Origin: Candidatus Gallitreponema excrementavium
GTDB lineage: Bacteria; Spirochaetota; Spirochaetia; Treponematales; Treponemataceae
DNA: 53,593 nt
Assembly (NCBI GenBank): GCA_017694795.1
Contig: JADIMM010000071.1
Location: 1 to 53,593 of the forward strand
Reading direction: 5' to 3'
Under the pieces are notes generated by a model. The model did no database searches. It was not told where the DNA came from and saw nothing but the letters and a program-made list of their open reading frames with translations. This document shows, piece after piece, positions 41,759 to 50,357 of this stretch; positions within the stretch are counted from its first letter, which is position 1, and each line of letters begins with the position of its first letter. The position numbers were made by a program, and so were the translations under genes.

Positions 41759-42808
41759 ATGAACATAAAAAAAATTTTTACAGTACTTGTGATTTTATCC
41801 GGTTTTACATTTCTATGGGGAAAAATTCCAGATTTTTCCGGAATCCGGATTTCAGAAAAAGCGGAACAAGTATTAAAAGAAATGGAAAATCTTCCGGTAG
41901 AACAATGGGAAGTTTTTTTTGACAAACAGATAAAAGAAGCCGGAACACCGGAGGATAAATTTGTTTTTTCCGTAAAAAAAGCAGTGTTTCTGGAAACCAG
42001 GGGGGAATACAAAAAGGCTGCAGAAGCCTATTATGACGCAGCCTTTGCCGGTTCAAACCGTAATGACCTGTGTCTTGTATTTGCGGCAAAAAACATTCTC
42101 CAGGAGGGGGATTTTAAAACAGCCCGGGAATACCTGGATCCTGTACTGCTTACATCCGGGAATCAGGAGATTTTGGCTTACGGACGGTTTATTTCCGCCC
42201 TGGTAATTCTTAACGAAAACCAAAAAGAAGGAATAAAACTACTGGAAACTTATTCAGGCAGTCAGGAAATGAAAGACTTTGAACCTGCCATATTATTTCT
42301 CCTTTGGTACATAGATGATGACAAAGAATCCGCAGCCAGGCTTACAGAAAACTATCCCCAAAGTCCGGAAGCACAAATTATAAAGGGAAATTCCCAAATC
42401 ATGGCTTCTTCATTCTGGTATTTTATGCCCAGAAAAACTGTGGCGGCATTAAAAGCTCCGGAAAAGCCAGGGAAAACAGCAGAAAAAGACTTTTTTAAAG
42501 ATAAATCAAAAACGACAGGCTCCAAAAACGATATTGAAGAAACAGTCTCCTCCCAAGGCAGGGACTCCGGAACAGAGTCAAAAAAGGTAGTATTCCGGCA
42601 GACAGGATTTTTTAAAAACAAGGACTATGCAGAAGCCTTGGAAACAGAACTTATAGAAAAAGGATTTGATGCAAGAATCCGGGAGACCAAACGCCAAAGC
42701 GGGAATGTATATTACGCAGTAATAATTCCGGAAGACCCTGATGACCAGCAGCAGATTGAAAACAAACTTAAAAACCTGGGGTATGAATCAGCCCCGCTTT
42801 TTGAGTAG
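41759..42808 (+). CDS. SPOR-domain exported protein with TPR-like region
   Basis: The 349-residue protein has a signal peptide (KIFTVLVILSGFTFLWG). Residues about 60-200 are helical with TPR-like repeats (EYKKAAEAYYDAAFAG, GDFKTAREYLDPVL). A low-complexity Lys/Asp/Ser linker follows. The C-terminal SPOR domain (about residues 275-347, FFKNKDYAEALETELIEKGF, then VYYAVIIPEDPDD) has the family's pattern. SPOR domains bind denuded glycan strands at septa. Only 11 bases separate it from the NFACT gene. Confidence 0.8.
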   Translation: MNIKKIFTVLVILSGFTFLWGKIPDFSGIRISEKAEQVLKEMENLPVEQWEVFFDKQIKEAGTPEDKFVFSVKKAVFLETRGEYKKAAEAYYDAAFAGSNRNDLCLVFAAKNILQEGDFKTAREYLDPVLLTSGNQEILAYGRFISALVILNENQKEGIKLLETYSGSQEMKDFEPAILFLLWYIDDDKESAARLTENYPQSPEAQIIKGNSQIMASSFWYFMPRKTVAALKAPEKPGKTAEKDFFKDKSKTTGSKNDIEETVSSQGRDSGTESKKVVFRQTGFFKNKDYAEALETELIEKGFDARIRETKRQSGNVYYAVIIPEDPDDQQQIENKLKNLGYESAPLFE

Positions 42809-42819
42809 CAGGTACAGCA

Positions 42820-44220
42820 ATGTCATTAAACTGTGAAGAAATCGATTTAATCTTAAAAGAGGCTCATATCGCAGGAAACTTTATTCAGGAAATCATCCAG
42901 AATTCTTATGACTCTATTGCCTTTTTTTTGTACGGAAAAGAAGGCAGCAGAACCCTTTTTATTTCCCTTGCCCCTGAATCCTGCCGTATAAATCTTACAA
43001 ACCGCAAAATTCCCAAAAATGACAAACCCTTGCGTTTTATGGAATTTATGCGCTCCAAAATCAAGGGAAGCAGAATCAAAGAAGTCCGGCAGGCAGGAAA
43101 AAACAGAATAATTTTTTTTGAACTGGAACACTCCGGCATTACATACTATATGTATGTCAGACTTTGGAGCGGGGCATCCAACATCATCATAACCGACAAG
43201 AACAATATAATACAGGATGTTTTTTACCGCAGACCGGGTAAAAAAGAAATAACAGGCGGGGTTTTCACCCTTCCCGAAGAAAAGGAATCCGCCAGAATAT
43301 TTCAAATCCGGGATTATGACAACAGCATAACATTTAACGAGTATATAGATAAGGTATATTCATCAGAACAGGGGCGGGATTCCCTGCCTGTTTTAAAAGA
43401 ACAGGCGGAAAAACTTTATACCGGAAAAATTCTCAGGTTGGAAGCAGCCATAGAAAAACTCAGGGAAAAAGAAAAGGAGTTTGAAAACCGGGAGCAGTGG
43501 AAAGAACAGGGTGACCTTATAATGGCAAATCTGGACAAAATAAAAACCGGAGACAGGGAAATTATCTGCACAGATTTTACAGGAGACAAAACCTACAAAA
43601 TCCCCTTGGATTCCAGACTAAGCCCTGCCGAAAACGCAGCATTTTTTTATGACAAGTATAAAAAAGCAAAAACAGGAAGCTCCGGTGTAAGGGCAGAAAT
43701 AGAAGATTCAGAAAAAGAACTGGAAGAATTGAAAAACAGTCTGGAAAAAATCAGGCAGGAAACAAACCCCCTCATTTTAAAAAAACATCTGAAAAATCAA
43801 TCCGTCCCCAGGCAAAAACTGAAAAAGAAATATCCCGGGCTTACTTTTAAAAAAGGTGAATGGCTTTTTATCGTAGGCCGTACTGCCGCCGAAAATGACG
43901 AGTTACTAAGGAAAAATGTAAAGGGACAGGATATGTGGTTTCATGTCCGGGACTGGTCAGGCTCCTATGTATTTGTGAAAGGCCCGAAAAACAAAACAAT
44001 TCCCCTTGATATAATGCTTGATGCCGGAAATCTGGCCTTGTATTATTCAAAGGCAAGAAAAAACCATAAAGGCGATGTTTATTATACCCAGGTAAAATAC
44101 CTGAGAAGGGCAAAAAACGGCCCGAAAGGACTTGTTATACCGACATTGGAAAAAAACCTGGATATAACATTAGACGAAGAAAGACTAAAAAAACTGGAAA
44201 ATATTGATATTTTCCTATAA
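42820..44220 (+). CDS. NFACT (RqcH/Rqc2-like) protein
   Basis: The 466-residue protein has an N-terminal NFACT-N domain (residues 1-150, including FMRSKIKGSRIKEVRQAG) and a long coiled coil (residues about 190-330). Its C-terminal NFACT-R domain has DMWFHVRDWSGSYVFVKGP and LALYYSKARKN. In other bacteria RqcH binds stalled 60S-like 50S subunits and adds alanine tails. It is shorter than the usual 560-570 residues. At the position of the functionally important Asp-Arg pair I read Asn-Arg (GKNRII), so tailing activity is uncertain. Confidence 0.85.
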   Translation: MSLNCEEIDLILKEAHIAGNFIQEIIQNSYDSIAFFLYGKEGSRTLFISLAPESCRINLTNRKIPKNDKPLRFMEFMRSKIKGSRIKEVRQAGKNRIIFFELEHSGITYYMYVRLWSGASNIIITDKNNIIQDVFYRRPGKKEITGGVFTLPEEKESARIFQIRDYDNSITFNEYIDKVYSSEQGRDSLPVLKEQAEKLYTGKILRLEAAIEKLREKEKEFENREQWKEQGDLIMANLDKIKTGDREIICTDFTGDKTYKIPLDSRLSPAENAAFFYDKYKKAKTGSSGVRAEIEDSEKELEELKNSLEKIRQETNPLILKKHLKNQSVPRQKLKKKYPGLTFKKGEWLFIVGRTAAENDELLRKNVKGQDMWFHVRDWSGSYVFVKGPKNKTIPLDIMLDAGNLALYYSKARKNHKGDVYYTQVKYLRRAKNGPKGLVIPTLEKNLDITLDEERLKKLENIDIFL

Positions 44221-44247
44221 AAAAACAAAGGACAAAAGGTTTACTAA

Positions 44248-45369
44248 GTGAGCAGAACACACACCCCGGTTAATATGGCTTTTTTAATACTGTTATTGAT
44301 TTGTTTTTCCGTAAAGCCGGTTTTTTCAAAACCGGTTTTTCCGGAAGATGAAAATATTTCAGAAAATACTTTTTCCACCGAATCGGAAACAAAAAAAACA
44401 GAAAGTAAAATCATTACCGACAAAAAAAACAGCAACACTTTAAAAAAAGCCGAACCATTGTTTCAAGACCAAATCGAAGAACCTTACAACACTTTTTCGG
44501 GGAACACATATCTCTCCTATAATGACATGAAGAATTTTTCAGATGAAAATCCTTTTTATATCCTTAGTGCATTTCTTCTGGCATATCCGGATAAAATAAG
44601 AACAACCGGTTACGACTTTAGAGCAAAAGACTGGTTTTTGATTACTGAATCAGGGGTAAGGCTTTATTGGGCAAAAGGGAGAATTCTGCCAGAAAAATCA
44701 AAAGACAAATACCAGGAATTCAAGCCCTATGTGTTTTATCTGTATCCGGAAACCCCATACAGTAAAGAATCCTTTTCAGAAAAAGACATTGAATATTTTA
44801 AGTCTGATAACTTTTTAAATTCAAGAAAACAGGAACCGGATTATGAATTCACCCTTTACGAAGAACTTTTTGGAATCCGCAACCGGCAGAGCGTGGAACA
44901 AAACCTTGAAACAGTGTATATTTTCGGCATTAAAACCTCAGTAAATAAAAACATCAGGCTTCCTTTGGAAAAAGCCCTGGAAGAAATAAACCGGCAGGCT
45001 GAAACATCAAAAGAAATAAAAGAGTTTATCGATACAATTTCAGATGTCCACGGGTACAACTGGAGAAAAATCCGGGACTCTGATTCAATGAGCTACCACA
45101 GCCTTGCACTGGCATTTGATTTGGTTCCCAAGAACTGGGACATAGAAACAATCTACTGGAACTGGACAAGGGTCTTTGAAGAAGACTGGCTGACTATTCC
45201 TTTCAAAGAAAAATGGGCTCCACCCGAAACCGTCATAGAAATATTTGAAAAAAACGGATTTATTTGGGGTGGTAAATGGGATTTGTGGGACAATATGCAC
45301 TTTGAATACAGACCGGAGTTAATCCTGTTGCAGAATTTACTGAAAGGAAAAGAACAGGCAAAAAAATGA
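44248..45369 (+). CDS. Second M15-family D-Ala-D-Ala carboxypeptidase-like exported protein
   Basis: The 373-residue protein has a hydrophobic signal (MAFLILLLICFSVKPVFS) but no lipobox Cys, unlike its paralogue at 3650-4567. The C-terminal zinc peptidase domain has SYHSLALAFD (His, Asp), GFIWGGKW and WDNMHFEY. Upstream it shares blocks such as YNWRKIRDSDSMSYHS with that paralogue. The start taken is GTG 44248 after AAAGG. ATG 44275 is an alternative that still keeps the signal. The stop overlaps the next start (ATGA). A role in peptidoglycan trimming is inferred from family. Confidence 0.82.
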   Translation: MSRTHTPVNMAFLILLLICFSVKPVFSKPVFPEDENISENTFSTESETKKTESKIITDKKNSNTLKKAEPLFQDQIEEPYNTFSGNTYLSYNDMKNFSDENPFYILSAFLLAYPDKIRTTGYDFRAKDWFLITESGVRLYWAKGRILPEKSKDKYQEFKPYVFYLYPETPYSKESFSEKDIEYFKSDNFLNSRKQEPDYEFTLYEELFGIRNRQSVEQNLETVYIFGIKTSVNKNIRLPLEKALEEINRQAETSKEIKEFIDTISDVHGYNWRKIRDSDSMSYHSLALAFDLVPKNWDIETIYWNWTRVFEEDWLTIPFKEKWAPPETVIEIFEKNGFIWGGKWDLWDNMHFEYRPELILLQNLLKGKEQAKK

Positions 45370-45815
45370 AAGAATTTTTTTTCGGTAAAATCAGTGAACT
45401 CCAAATTCCCCTTAACCGGGCAGGCGTCCTTTTTTCGTTTCTTTTAATCATACTTTTACTGTCTGCGGGATTTGCAGCCGGTAAATTTTTTTCAAAATAC
45501 AAACTGGGCAAATTAATCAAAGAAGAACGGAAAAAAGCTGTCAGGCAATCCCGGGCAGTAATTGAAGGCCAGTGTGCGGAAAACTTTGCCCCGTTTTTAC
45601 CGGACTTTCCCGGTGAACCTTCCGAAGCACATTTTTTAGGAAAACCTGTGGATTATATTGTTTTCAGCGGTTCCTCAAAAGAAGAAATTTCCGAGATAAT
45701 TTTTGTGGAAATCAAAACAGGGACATCTGCTTTAACGCGAACCGAAAAAAGCCTTAAAGAGGCAGTCAAGAATAAAAAAATATCCTGGAAAGAAGTCCGG
45801 CTCAGGACAAACTAA
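45366..45815 (+). CDS. Membrane-anchored Holliday-junction-resolvase-related nuclease
   Basis: The 149-residue protein resembles the Endonuc_Holl (PF10107) family related to archaeal Hjc. An N-terminal transmembrane helix (AGVLFSFLLIILLLSAGFAAG) is followed by a Lys/Arg-rich helix, then a PD-(D/E)xK-type core: GKPVDYIVF (Asp) and EIIFVEIKTG (E-x-K), with ALTRTEKSLKEAV after it. A nuclease-fold protein tethered to the membrane is typical of this family, and substrate is unknown. The start overlaps the M15 stop by 4 bases. It ends inside a 12-bp hairpin that also serves potD. Confidence 0.78.
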   Translation: MKEFFFGKISELQIPLNRAGVLFSFLLIILLLSAGFAAGKFFSKYKLGKLIKEERKKAVRQSRAVIEGQCAENFAPFLPDFPGEPSEAHFLGKPVDYIVFSGSSKEEISEIIFVEIKTGTSALTRTEKSLKEAVKNKKISWKEVRLRTN

Positions 45816-45857
45816 AACAGACAGAAAGAACCGCAATGGGTGTATTCTGTCTGTTTA
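45815..45857. terminator. Bidirectional hairpin terminator between the nuclease gene and potD
   Basis: AAACAGACAGAA (45815-45826) and TTCTGTCTGTTT (45845-45856) pair perfectly over 12 bp. Both flanks are U-rich in the appropriate direction, though the tracts are short. Confidence 0.72.
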
Positions 45858-45883
45858 TGTTTTGGAAATTATTCCTGCAAGAC

Positions 45884-46945
45884 TCAGTAGAGCCTTATCC
45901 TTTCCCAGGTTTGGGAATACATCGGCAGGGCTTCTGCCAAATCCTCTTTTATCTGGCAATTGACAAGAGCCTCTGCTGTATAAACAGGCTCTTCCTTCAT
46001 GTAAGCAGCTGCACCGGGATTTACCGTTGCCGGGAATTTAAAGTAATCCAAGAACTCAGCATAAATCTCAGGTCTGTGGAAAAAATTTATAAACTCATGG
46101 GCCAGATCCACATTTTTTGACCCCTTTAAAATGCAGAAACAGTCTATATACATTGCCCCGCCTTCCTGGGGAATAAAAAAGTCTACTGTTTCATTCCATT
46201 TTTCCCTTGAGCCGATTTCCTGAAAGAATCCTTCCGAGTAACCGTGGGCAATCCAATATTCCCCGGAGGCGAACCCCTTTGCAAAACTTTCTGCATCAAA
46301 TTTTACGAGATTAGGTTTCCATTTGTTTACCACCAGGTCTTCGGCAGCCTTAAGCTCTTCGGGATTTTTTGAATTGGCTGAATACCCCAGATGGATAAGG
46401 GCATCCCCCAAAACTTCACGGACATCATTAAGCATGACCATTCTGTCCTTATACATTTCGTCTTCAAAAATGCTCCAATCCCTGTTGTAATCAGAAACCT
46501 TTGTTTTATTTACTGCAATACCGGCAGCCCCCATGTAATAAGGCACTGAATACTCCATTTCCGGATCAAAGGTTGCCTTCTCCAGAGTAAAAGAACTTAT
46601 ATTTGCAGCATTGGGAATTTTGTTTAAATCAATAGGTTCCAGCATTCCCAGTTTCTTCATTATGGTAACATAGTCCCCGGAGGGAATAACCAAATCATAA
46701 CCCGAACCGCCGCCACGGAGTTTTGCAAACATTTCTTCGTTTGACGGATAGGAATCATATACCACATCAACATTAAATTCTTCTTCAAATTTTTGTATTA
46801 CGGAATCCGGGGTATAATAAGTCCAGTTAAAAAGATACAATTTCCTCTTTCCCGAATCCGCTGTTTCAGACGAGCCGGAATCAGAACAGCCCGTTATTCC
46901 TGCAAACAGGCAGAACACAAGAAAAACCAAAACAAACTTTTTCAT
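45884..46945 (-). CDS. potD: Spermidine/putrescine ABC transporter, substrate-binding lipoprotein
   Basis: PotD delivers polyamines to PotBC. From ATG 46945 (SD AGGA) the 353-residue protein has a lipoprotein signal KKFVLVFLVFCLFAGITGC. The mature part shows the family features LYLFNWTYYTPDSVIQKFEE and YDLVIPSGDYVTIMKKLG, then PYYMGAAGIAVNKTKV. It ends with RPEIYAEFLDYFKF. An in-frame ATG at 47026 has an even better SD (GGGAGG) and would add 27 residues before the signal peptide, so the true start is open. Last gene of potABCD. Confidence 0.9.
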   Translation of the reverse strand: MKKFVLVFLVFCLFAGITGCSDSGSSETADSGKRKLYLFNWTYYTPDSVIQKFEEEFNVDVVYDSYPSNEEMFAKLRGGGSGYDLVIPSGDYVTIMKKLGMLEPIDLNKIPNAANISSFTLEKATFDPEMEYSVPYYMGAAGIAVNKTKVSDYNRDWSIFEDEMYKDRMVMLNDVREVLGDALIHLGYSANSKNPEELKAAEDLVVNKWKPNLVKFDAESFAKGFASGEYWIAHGYSEGFFQEIGSREKWNETVDFFIPQEGGAMYIDCFCILKGSKNVDLAHEFINFFHRPEIYAEFLDYFKFPATVNPGAAAYMKEEPVYTAEALVNCQIKEDLAEALPMYSQTWERIRLY

Positions 46946-47048
46946 AATTCCTGCCGCAAAACCGGCGGAATAAACATTCCCGTTACCAGGCATTTTGATA
47001 ACGGCTTTACCAAGAAGAAACCCCATAATTTCCTCCCTTAACAAAATA

Positions 47049-47087
47049 CCCGGAGAATTCCGGGCCGGACTTTACTGTCTAAGACAG
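47049..47087 (-). promoter_or_regulatory. Two intercistronic hairpins between potC and potD
   Basis: CCCGGA (47049-47054)/TCCGGG (47059-47064) and CTGTC (47075-47079)/GACAG (47083-47087) are perfect short stems. They lie between the potC stop and the GGGAGG SD at 47026-47036. Such stems often raise the level of the binding-protein message. Confidence 0.45.
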
Positions 47088-47104
47088 AATACCCGAATTA
47101 CTTT

Positions 47105-47986
47105 TTATTTTGCAGCGGCAATCATTTTTAAAAACTTCCGCAAAGCAAGAACCACAAAAACCGTCGCCAAAATCAAAACAAAGGAAAATGCATTTAAAAC
47201 AGGGGAAACCCCGTATCTTATTGTTGAAAAAACATAAAGGGGAAGAGTTGTAGAACCTTTTCCGGAAACCAGATAGGTTATAACATAATCTTCCAAGGAC
47301 ATTGTTACAGCCATCAAAAAACCGGAAATTATCCCAGGACTTATAGAAGGAAGAATAACTCTAAACATGGACTGAAATTCAGTCGCACCTAAATCCCTGG
47401 AAGCTTCCACAATGGAATAATCAAATTCATCAAGACGTGCCATAACCATAAGAAAAACGAAAGGAAGATTAAAAGTAACATGGGCCACAGTAATGGTAAA
47501 AAGCCCACCTTCAATGTTTATGGCTGTAAAAAAAAGAAGAAGGGATGTTCCCAGAATTACTTCCGGCAAAACCATTGGTAAAAAAATCATCCCATGGATA
47601 AGGTTTTTGCCTCTAAAACGGAACCAGCTTACACCTATAGCGGCAAAAGTCCCCAGTAAAGTGGCGAGTATAGAAGAAACAAGTGCCACAATAAGGCTGT
47701 TTTTTACTGAAATCCACAGTGTTTCCGAATTAAAAAGCAGCTCCCTGTACCACCTTAAAGAAAATTCCGTCCATTCAACCCCTCTGTTGTCATTAAAGGA
47801 TTTTGCAACCACAACTATCAGAGGTAAAAATAAAAACACAAAAACCAAAACCATTACGGTTTTTGAAAGGGAGAAGAAACTGCCCTGCTTTTGAAAGGCT
47901 CTTTTTGCATGTCTGGAGGATTCCCCCCTGGGGCCCCTTGCAAAAAGCTTGTTGGTAAAATAAACCCAAGAAACTTTAGAAAACAC
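47105..47986 (-). CDS. potC: Spermidine/putrescine ABC transporter permease
   Basis: The 293-residue inner membrane protein has about six helices, starting with VMVLVFVFLFLPLIVVVAKSF. The EAA loop EASRDLGATEFQSMFRVILP, the contact site for the ATPase, lies at about residue 200. The start is GTG 47986 with GGAGG five bases upstream, leaving a roughly 40-residue basic N-terminal extension before the first helix. It pairs with PotB as the heterodimeric channel. It lies 53 bases downstream of potB. Confidence 0.92.
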   Translation of the reverse strand: MFSKVSWVYFTNKLFARGPRGESSRHAKRAFQKQGSFFSLSKTVMVLVFVFLFLPLIVVVAKSFNDNRGVEWTEFSLRWYRELLFNSETLWISVKNSLIVALVSSILATLLGTFAAIGVSWFRFRGKNLIHGMIFLPMVLPEVILGTSLLLFFTAINIEGGLFTITVAHVTFNLPFVFLMVMARLDEFDYSIVEASRDLGATEFQSMFRVILPSISPGIISGFLMAVTMSLEDYVITYLVSGKGSTTLPLYVFSTIRYGVSPVLNAFSFVLILATVFVVLALRKFLKMIAAAK

Positions 47987-48039
47987 ACCTTCCTCCTATT
48001 CAAAAACTACAGGCCCCAAGCCCTACAGGAATCCAAATC

Positions 48040-48960
48040 CTATCCGTTCCGTTTTTTTGAAAGCATATCCATTTTCTGCCTTCTGCTGCTATACAGCATA
48101 AGAACAACACCAACTGTACTTACCAAGGTAATAACGACAGAAAAAGCAGAAGCAACAGGCATATTCCTGGAATGCATGACCTGGTTTACAATCACTGTCC
48201 CCAAAACTGTATCGTTTTTTCCCCCTATCAGATCCGGAACAGTGTATGAACCAAAAATCGGGATAAATGTAAAAATAAAGGCTGTTAGGATTCCGCTTTG
48301 AATTTCAGGAAGCAAAACCTTGAACATAGACTGGGCCTTGGTTGCCCCCAAGTCCCTGGCGGCTTCCAGCAAGGAAAAATCAAATTTATCAATGGATGAA
48401 AAAATCGGTAATATGGCATAGGGCAGAAACATATAAATCATAACGAGTATGACTGCCCCCTGATTATACAGCAGTTTTGAATTTTCCGGCATAAGCCCTA
48501 TTGAAATAAGAATATTGTGCAAAAAACCGTTAGTTTCAAGTATGGACATCCAGGCAAAAATCCTGATCATTGAGTTTGTCCAGAAAGGAATAATAATTAA
48601 AATCAGAAGAAGTGTCTGCCTCGAACTCCTTGCCATGGCATAACCGCAGGGCAAGGCAAGCAAAATAATCACCCCGGTAGAAACAATGGAAATCCAGAAT
48701 GTTCTTAAATAAACTTTTCCGTACATCGGGGAAAAAACCTGCTTATAGGCCTCAATAGAAAATTCCTTGATAACTCCCCCATAGTAATCCTGCTTCATAA
48801 AACTAAATACAAGGATTATAAGAATCGGAGCCACAAAAAAAACCAGGAACCAGATTCCCATTGGATAAGAATAAAGAGGTCCGTTATTTTTTAAAGCCAG
48901 CCGCCCCTGCCCGTTTTTTTCATAAAACCGGCTTTTTTTACCAGAAGTATCTGCCGTCAT
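48040..48960 (-). CDS. potB: Spermidine/putrescine ABC transporter permease
   Basis: The 306-residue membrane permease has six helices (first LVFFVAPILIILVFSFM) and the EAA loop EAARDLGATKAQSMFKVLLP. It is homologous to PotC, as expected for the paired channel. It overlaps the potA stop by 4 bases (ATGA), ensuring coupled translation. The C-terminal basic tail is short. Confidence 0.93.
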   Translation of the reverse strand: MTADTSGKKSRFYEKNGQGRLALKNNGPLYSYPMGIWFLVFFVAPILIILVFSFMKQDYYGGVIKEFSIEAYKQVFSPMYGKVYLRTFWISIVSTGVIILLALPCGYAMARSSRQTLLLILIIIPFWTNSMIRIFAWMSILETNGFLHNILISIGLMPENSKLLYNQGAVILVMIYMFLPYAILPIFSSIDKFDFSLLEAARDLGATKAQSMFKVLLPEIQSGILTAFIFTFIPIFGSYTVPDLIGGKNDTVLGTVIVNQVMHSRNMPVASAFSVVITLVSTVGVVLMLYSSRRQKMDMLSKKRNG

Positions 48961-50084
48961 TCGTTTATATCCTCAACAATGTAACCGTCATTGGCACTCC
49001 AAGATATAAAAACCCTGTCCTTCCATTCCAATTCGGGACCGTCATCAAAATAATTGCTGTGCTGTTTAAAGACCTTGATTATCGAAGAATTATCCAGCTG
49101 AACATAAAATTTAGACTGGAACCCGGAATAAACAGGCTCGTTTACAATCCCGCTAAAAACATTTAAATCACCACGGCCGGCTTCCGGTGCATTTAAAGAG
49201 ATTCTGATTTTTTCAGGCCGGACTGTAAAGGAGACTTTCTGTCCGGGAAGAGTTTTATCGTAATCGGTTACCATAATATGGGAATCAAATTCCGGAATTT
49301 CCAACTCCACCATATATTCATCATTATAGGGACGGCAGGAAACAACAGTGGCATCGTATAAATTGGTTTCCCCTATAAACTTTGCAACAAAAGCGGTTGC
49401 CGGCTGTTCATAAATTTCAAAGGGAGTCCCAACCTGCAAAACTTTTCCCTGGTTCATCACCGCTATTCTGTCCGAAACAGAAAGAGCCTCACTTTGATCA
49501 TGGGTAACATAAATAAAGGTAATTCCAATCTGGTCATGAATCCTGTCCAACTCCACCAAAAGATTGGAACGGAGCTTTGCATCCAATGCAGAAAGAGGCT
49601 CGTCCAAAAGAAGTACATCCGGTTCATTTATCAAAGCCCTGGCAATAGCCACACGCTGTCTCTGTCCTCCAGACATTTGGGAAGGTTTTTTATCCAGCTG
49701 GGTATCAAGCTGCACCAGATGAAGGTAATCCTTTACCTTGCTGTCAATTTGGCTTTTCGGAAGTTTTTTAAGCCTTAGAGGAAACGCCACATTTTCGTAA
49801 ACCGATAAATGGGGAAACAAAGCATAACTCTGAAAAACTGTATTGGAAGCCCTCTTATTTGGGGGCAGGGAAAGCACATCATTCCCGTCAAAAGCAACTA
49901 TACCGGAATCGGGAAATTCAAAGCCTGCAATAATCCTTAAAAGGGTGGTTTTTCCGCATCCTGAAGGTCCCAGCAACGAAAAAAACTCCCCCCGGTTGAT
50001 AACCAGATTTATATTATCCAAAGCAGTAAAAGAACCGAATTTTTTGGAAACTGCTTCGACAGAAACAACGCAACCCTTTTCCAA
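48957..50084 (-). CDS. potA: Spermidine/putrescine ABC transporter ATPase
   Basis: The ATPase has 375 residues. It shows Walker A LLGPSGCGKTTLLR, signature MSGGQRQRVAIARAL, Walker B LLLDEPLSALD, His-switch FIYVTHDQSEAL and a C-terminal TOBE-type regulatory domain (about 270-370). An in-frame start lies at 50144, but the promoter boxes overlap that stretch and homologues begin near VVSVEAVSKKFG. I therefore prefer TTG 50084, which is preceded by a purine-rich GGGAGG...GGGGGAG. First gene of potABCD. Confidence 0.92.
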   Translation of the reverse strand: MEKGCVVSVEAVSKKFGSFTALDNINLVINRGEFFSLLGPSGCGKTTLLRIIAGFEFPDSGIVAFDGNDVLSLPPNKRASNTVFQSYALFPHLSVYENVAFPLRLKKLPKSQIDSKVKDYLHLVQLDTQLDKKPSQMSGGQRQRVAIARALINEPDVLLLDEPLSALDAKLRSNLLVELDRIHDQIGITFIYVTHDQSEALSVSDRIAVMNQGKVLQVGTPFEIYEQPATAFVAKFIGETNLYDATVVSCRPYNDEYMVELEIPEFDSHIMVTDYDKTLPGQKVSFTVRPEKIRISLNAPEAGRGDLNVFSGIVNEPVYSGFQSKFYVQLDNSSIIKVFKQHSNYFDDGPELEWKDRVFISWSANDGYIVEDINE

Positions 50085-50105
50085 AACTCCCCCAGCCTCC
50101 CGGAA

Positions 50106-50134
50106 TATATAATACAAACAAAAAATAATGTCTA
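50106..50134 (-). promoter_or_regulatory. Promoter of potABCD
   Basis: TAGACA (50129-50134), a 17-base spacer and TATATA (50106-50111) lie on the minus strand. The -35 lies in an imperfect inverted repeat (TGTCT-TTATT-AGACA on the minus strand) that could bind a regulator. Confidence 0.6.
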
Positions 50135-50357
50135 ATAAAGACAATGGGTAATAATAGCCTTATTGTCAAGTAATAATAAAAAAAAATACAGTAAATACTG
50201 CAAAAAAAATACAGGGTCAATATCAATGAAAATACAAGGTAGAGGGGATAAAAAGAAACCCGCCTGGCAGGACAAAATCCATAACAGGGGGTGTGGTAAA
50301 AAATGCAATATAAGCAATATAATTTATAAGGACCGTGTCAAAAGAATATAGGGAATA

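Noticed and set aside
50163..50351. 62-codon basic ORF on the plus strand
   Set aside because: No SD, low-complexity Lys/Asn composition, and it lies across the potA promoter region.
50145..50357. SRP RNA or other structured RNA upstream of potABCD
   Set aside because: No conserved SRP RNA apical loop sequence was found. Only short AT-rich repeats (CAGTA-AA-TACTG) and the potA promoter are visible.
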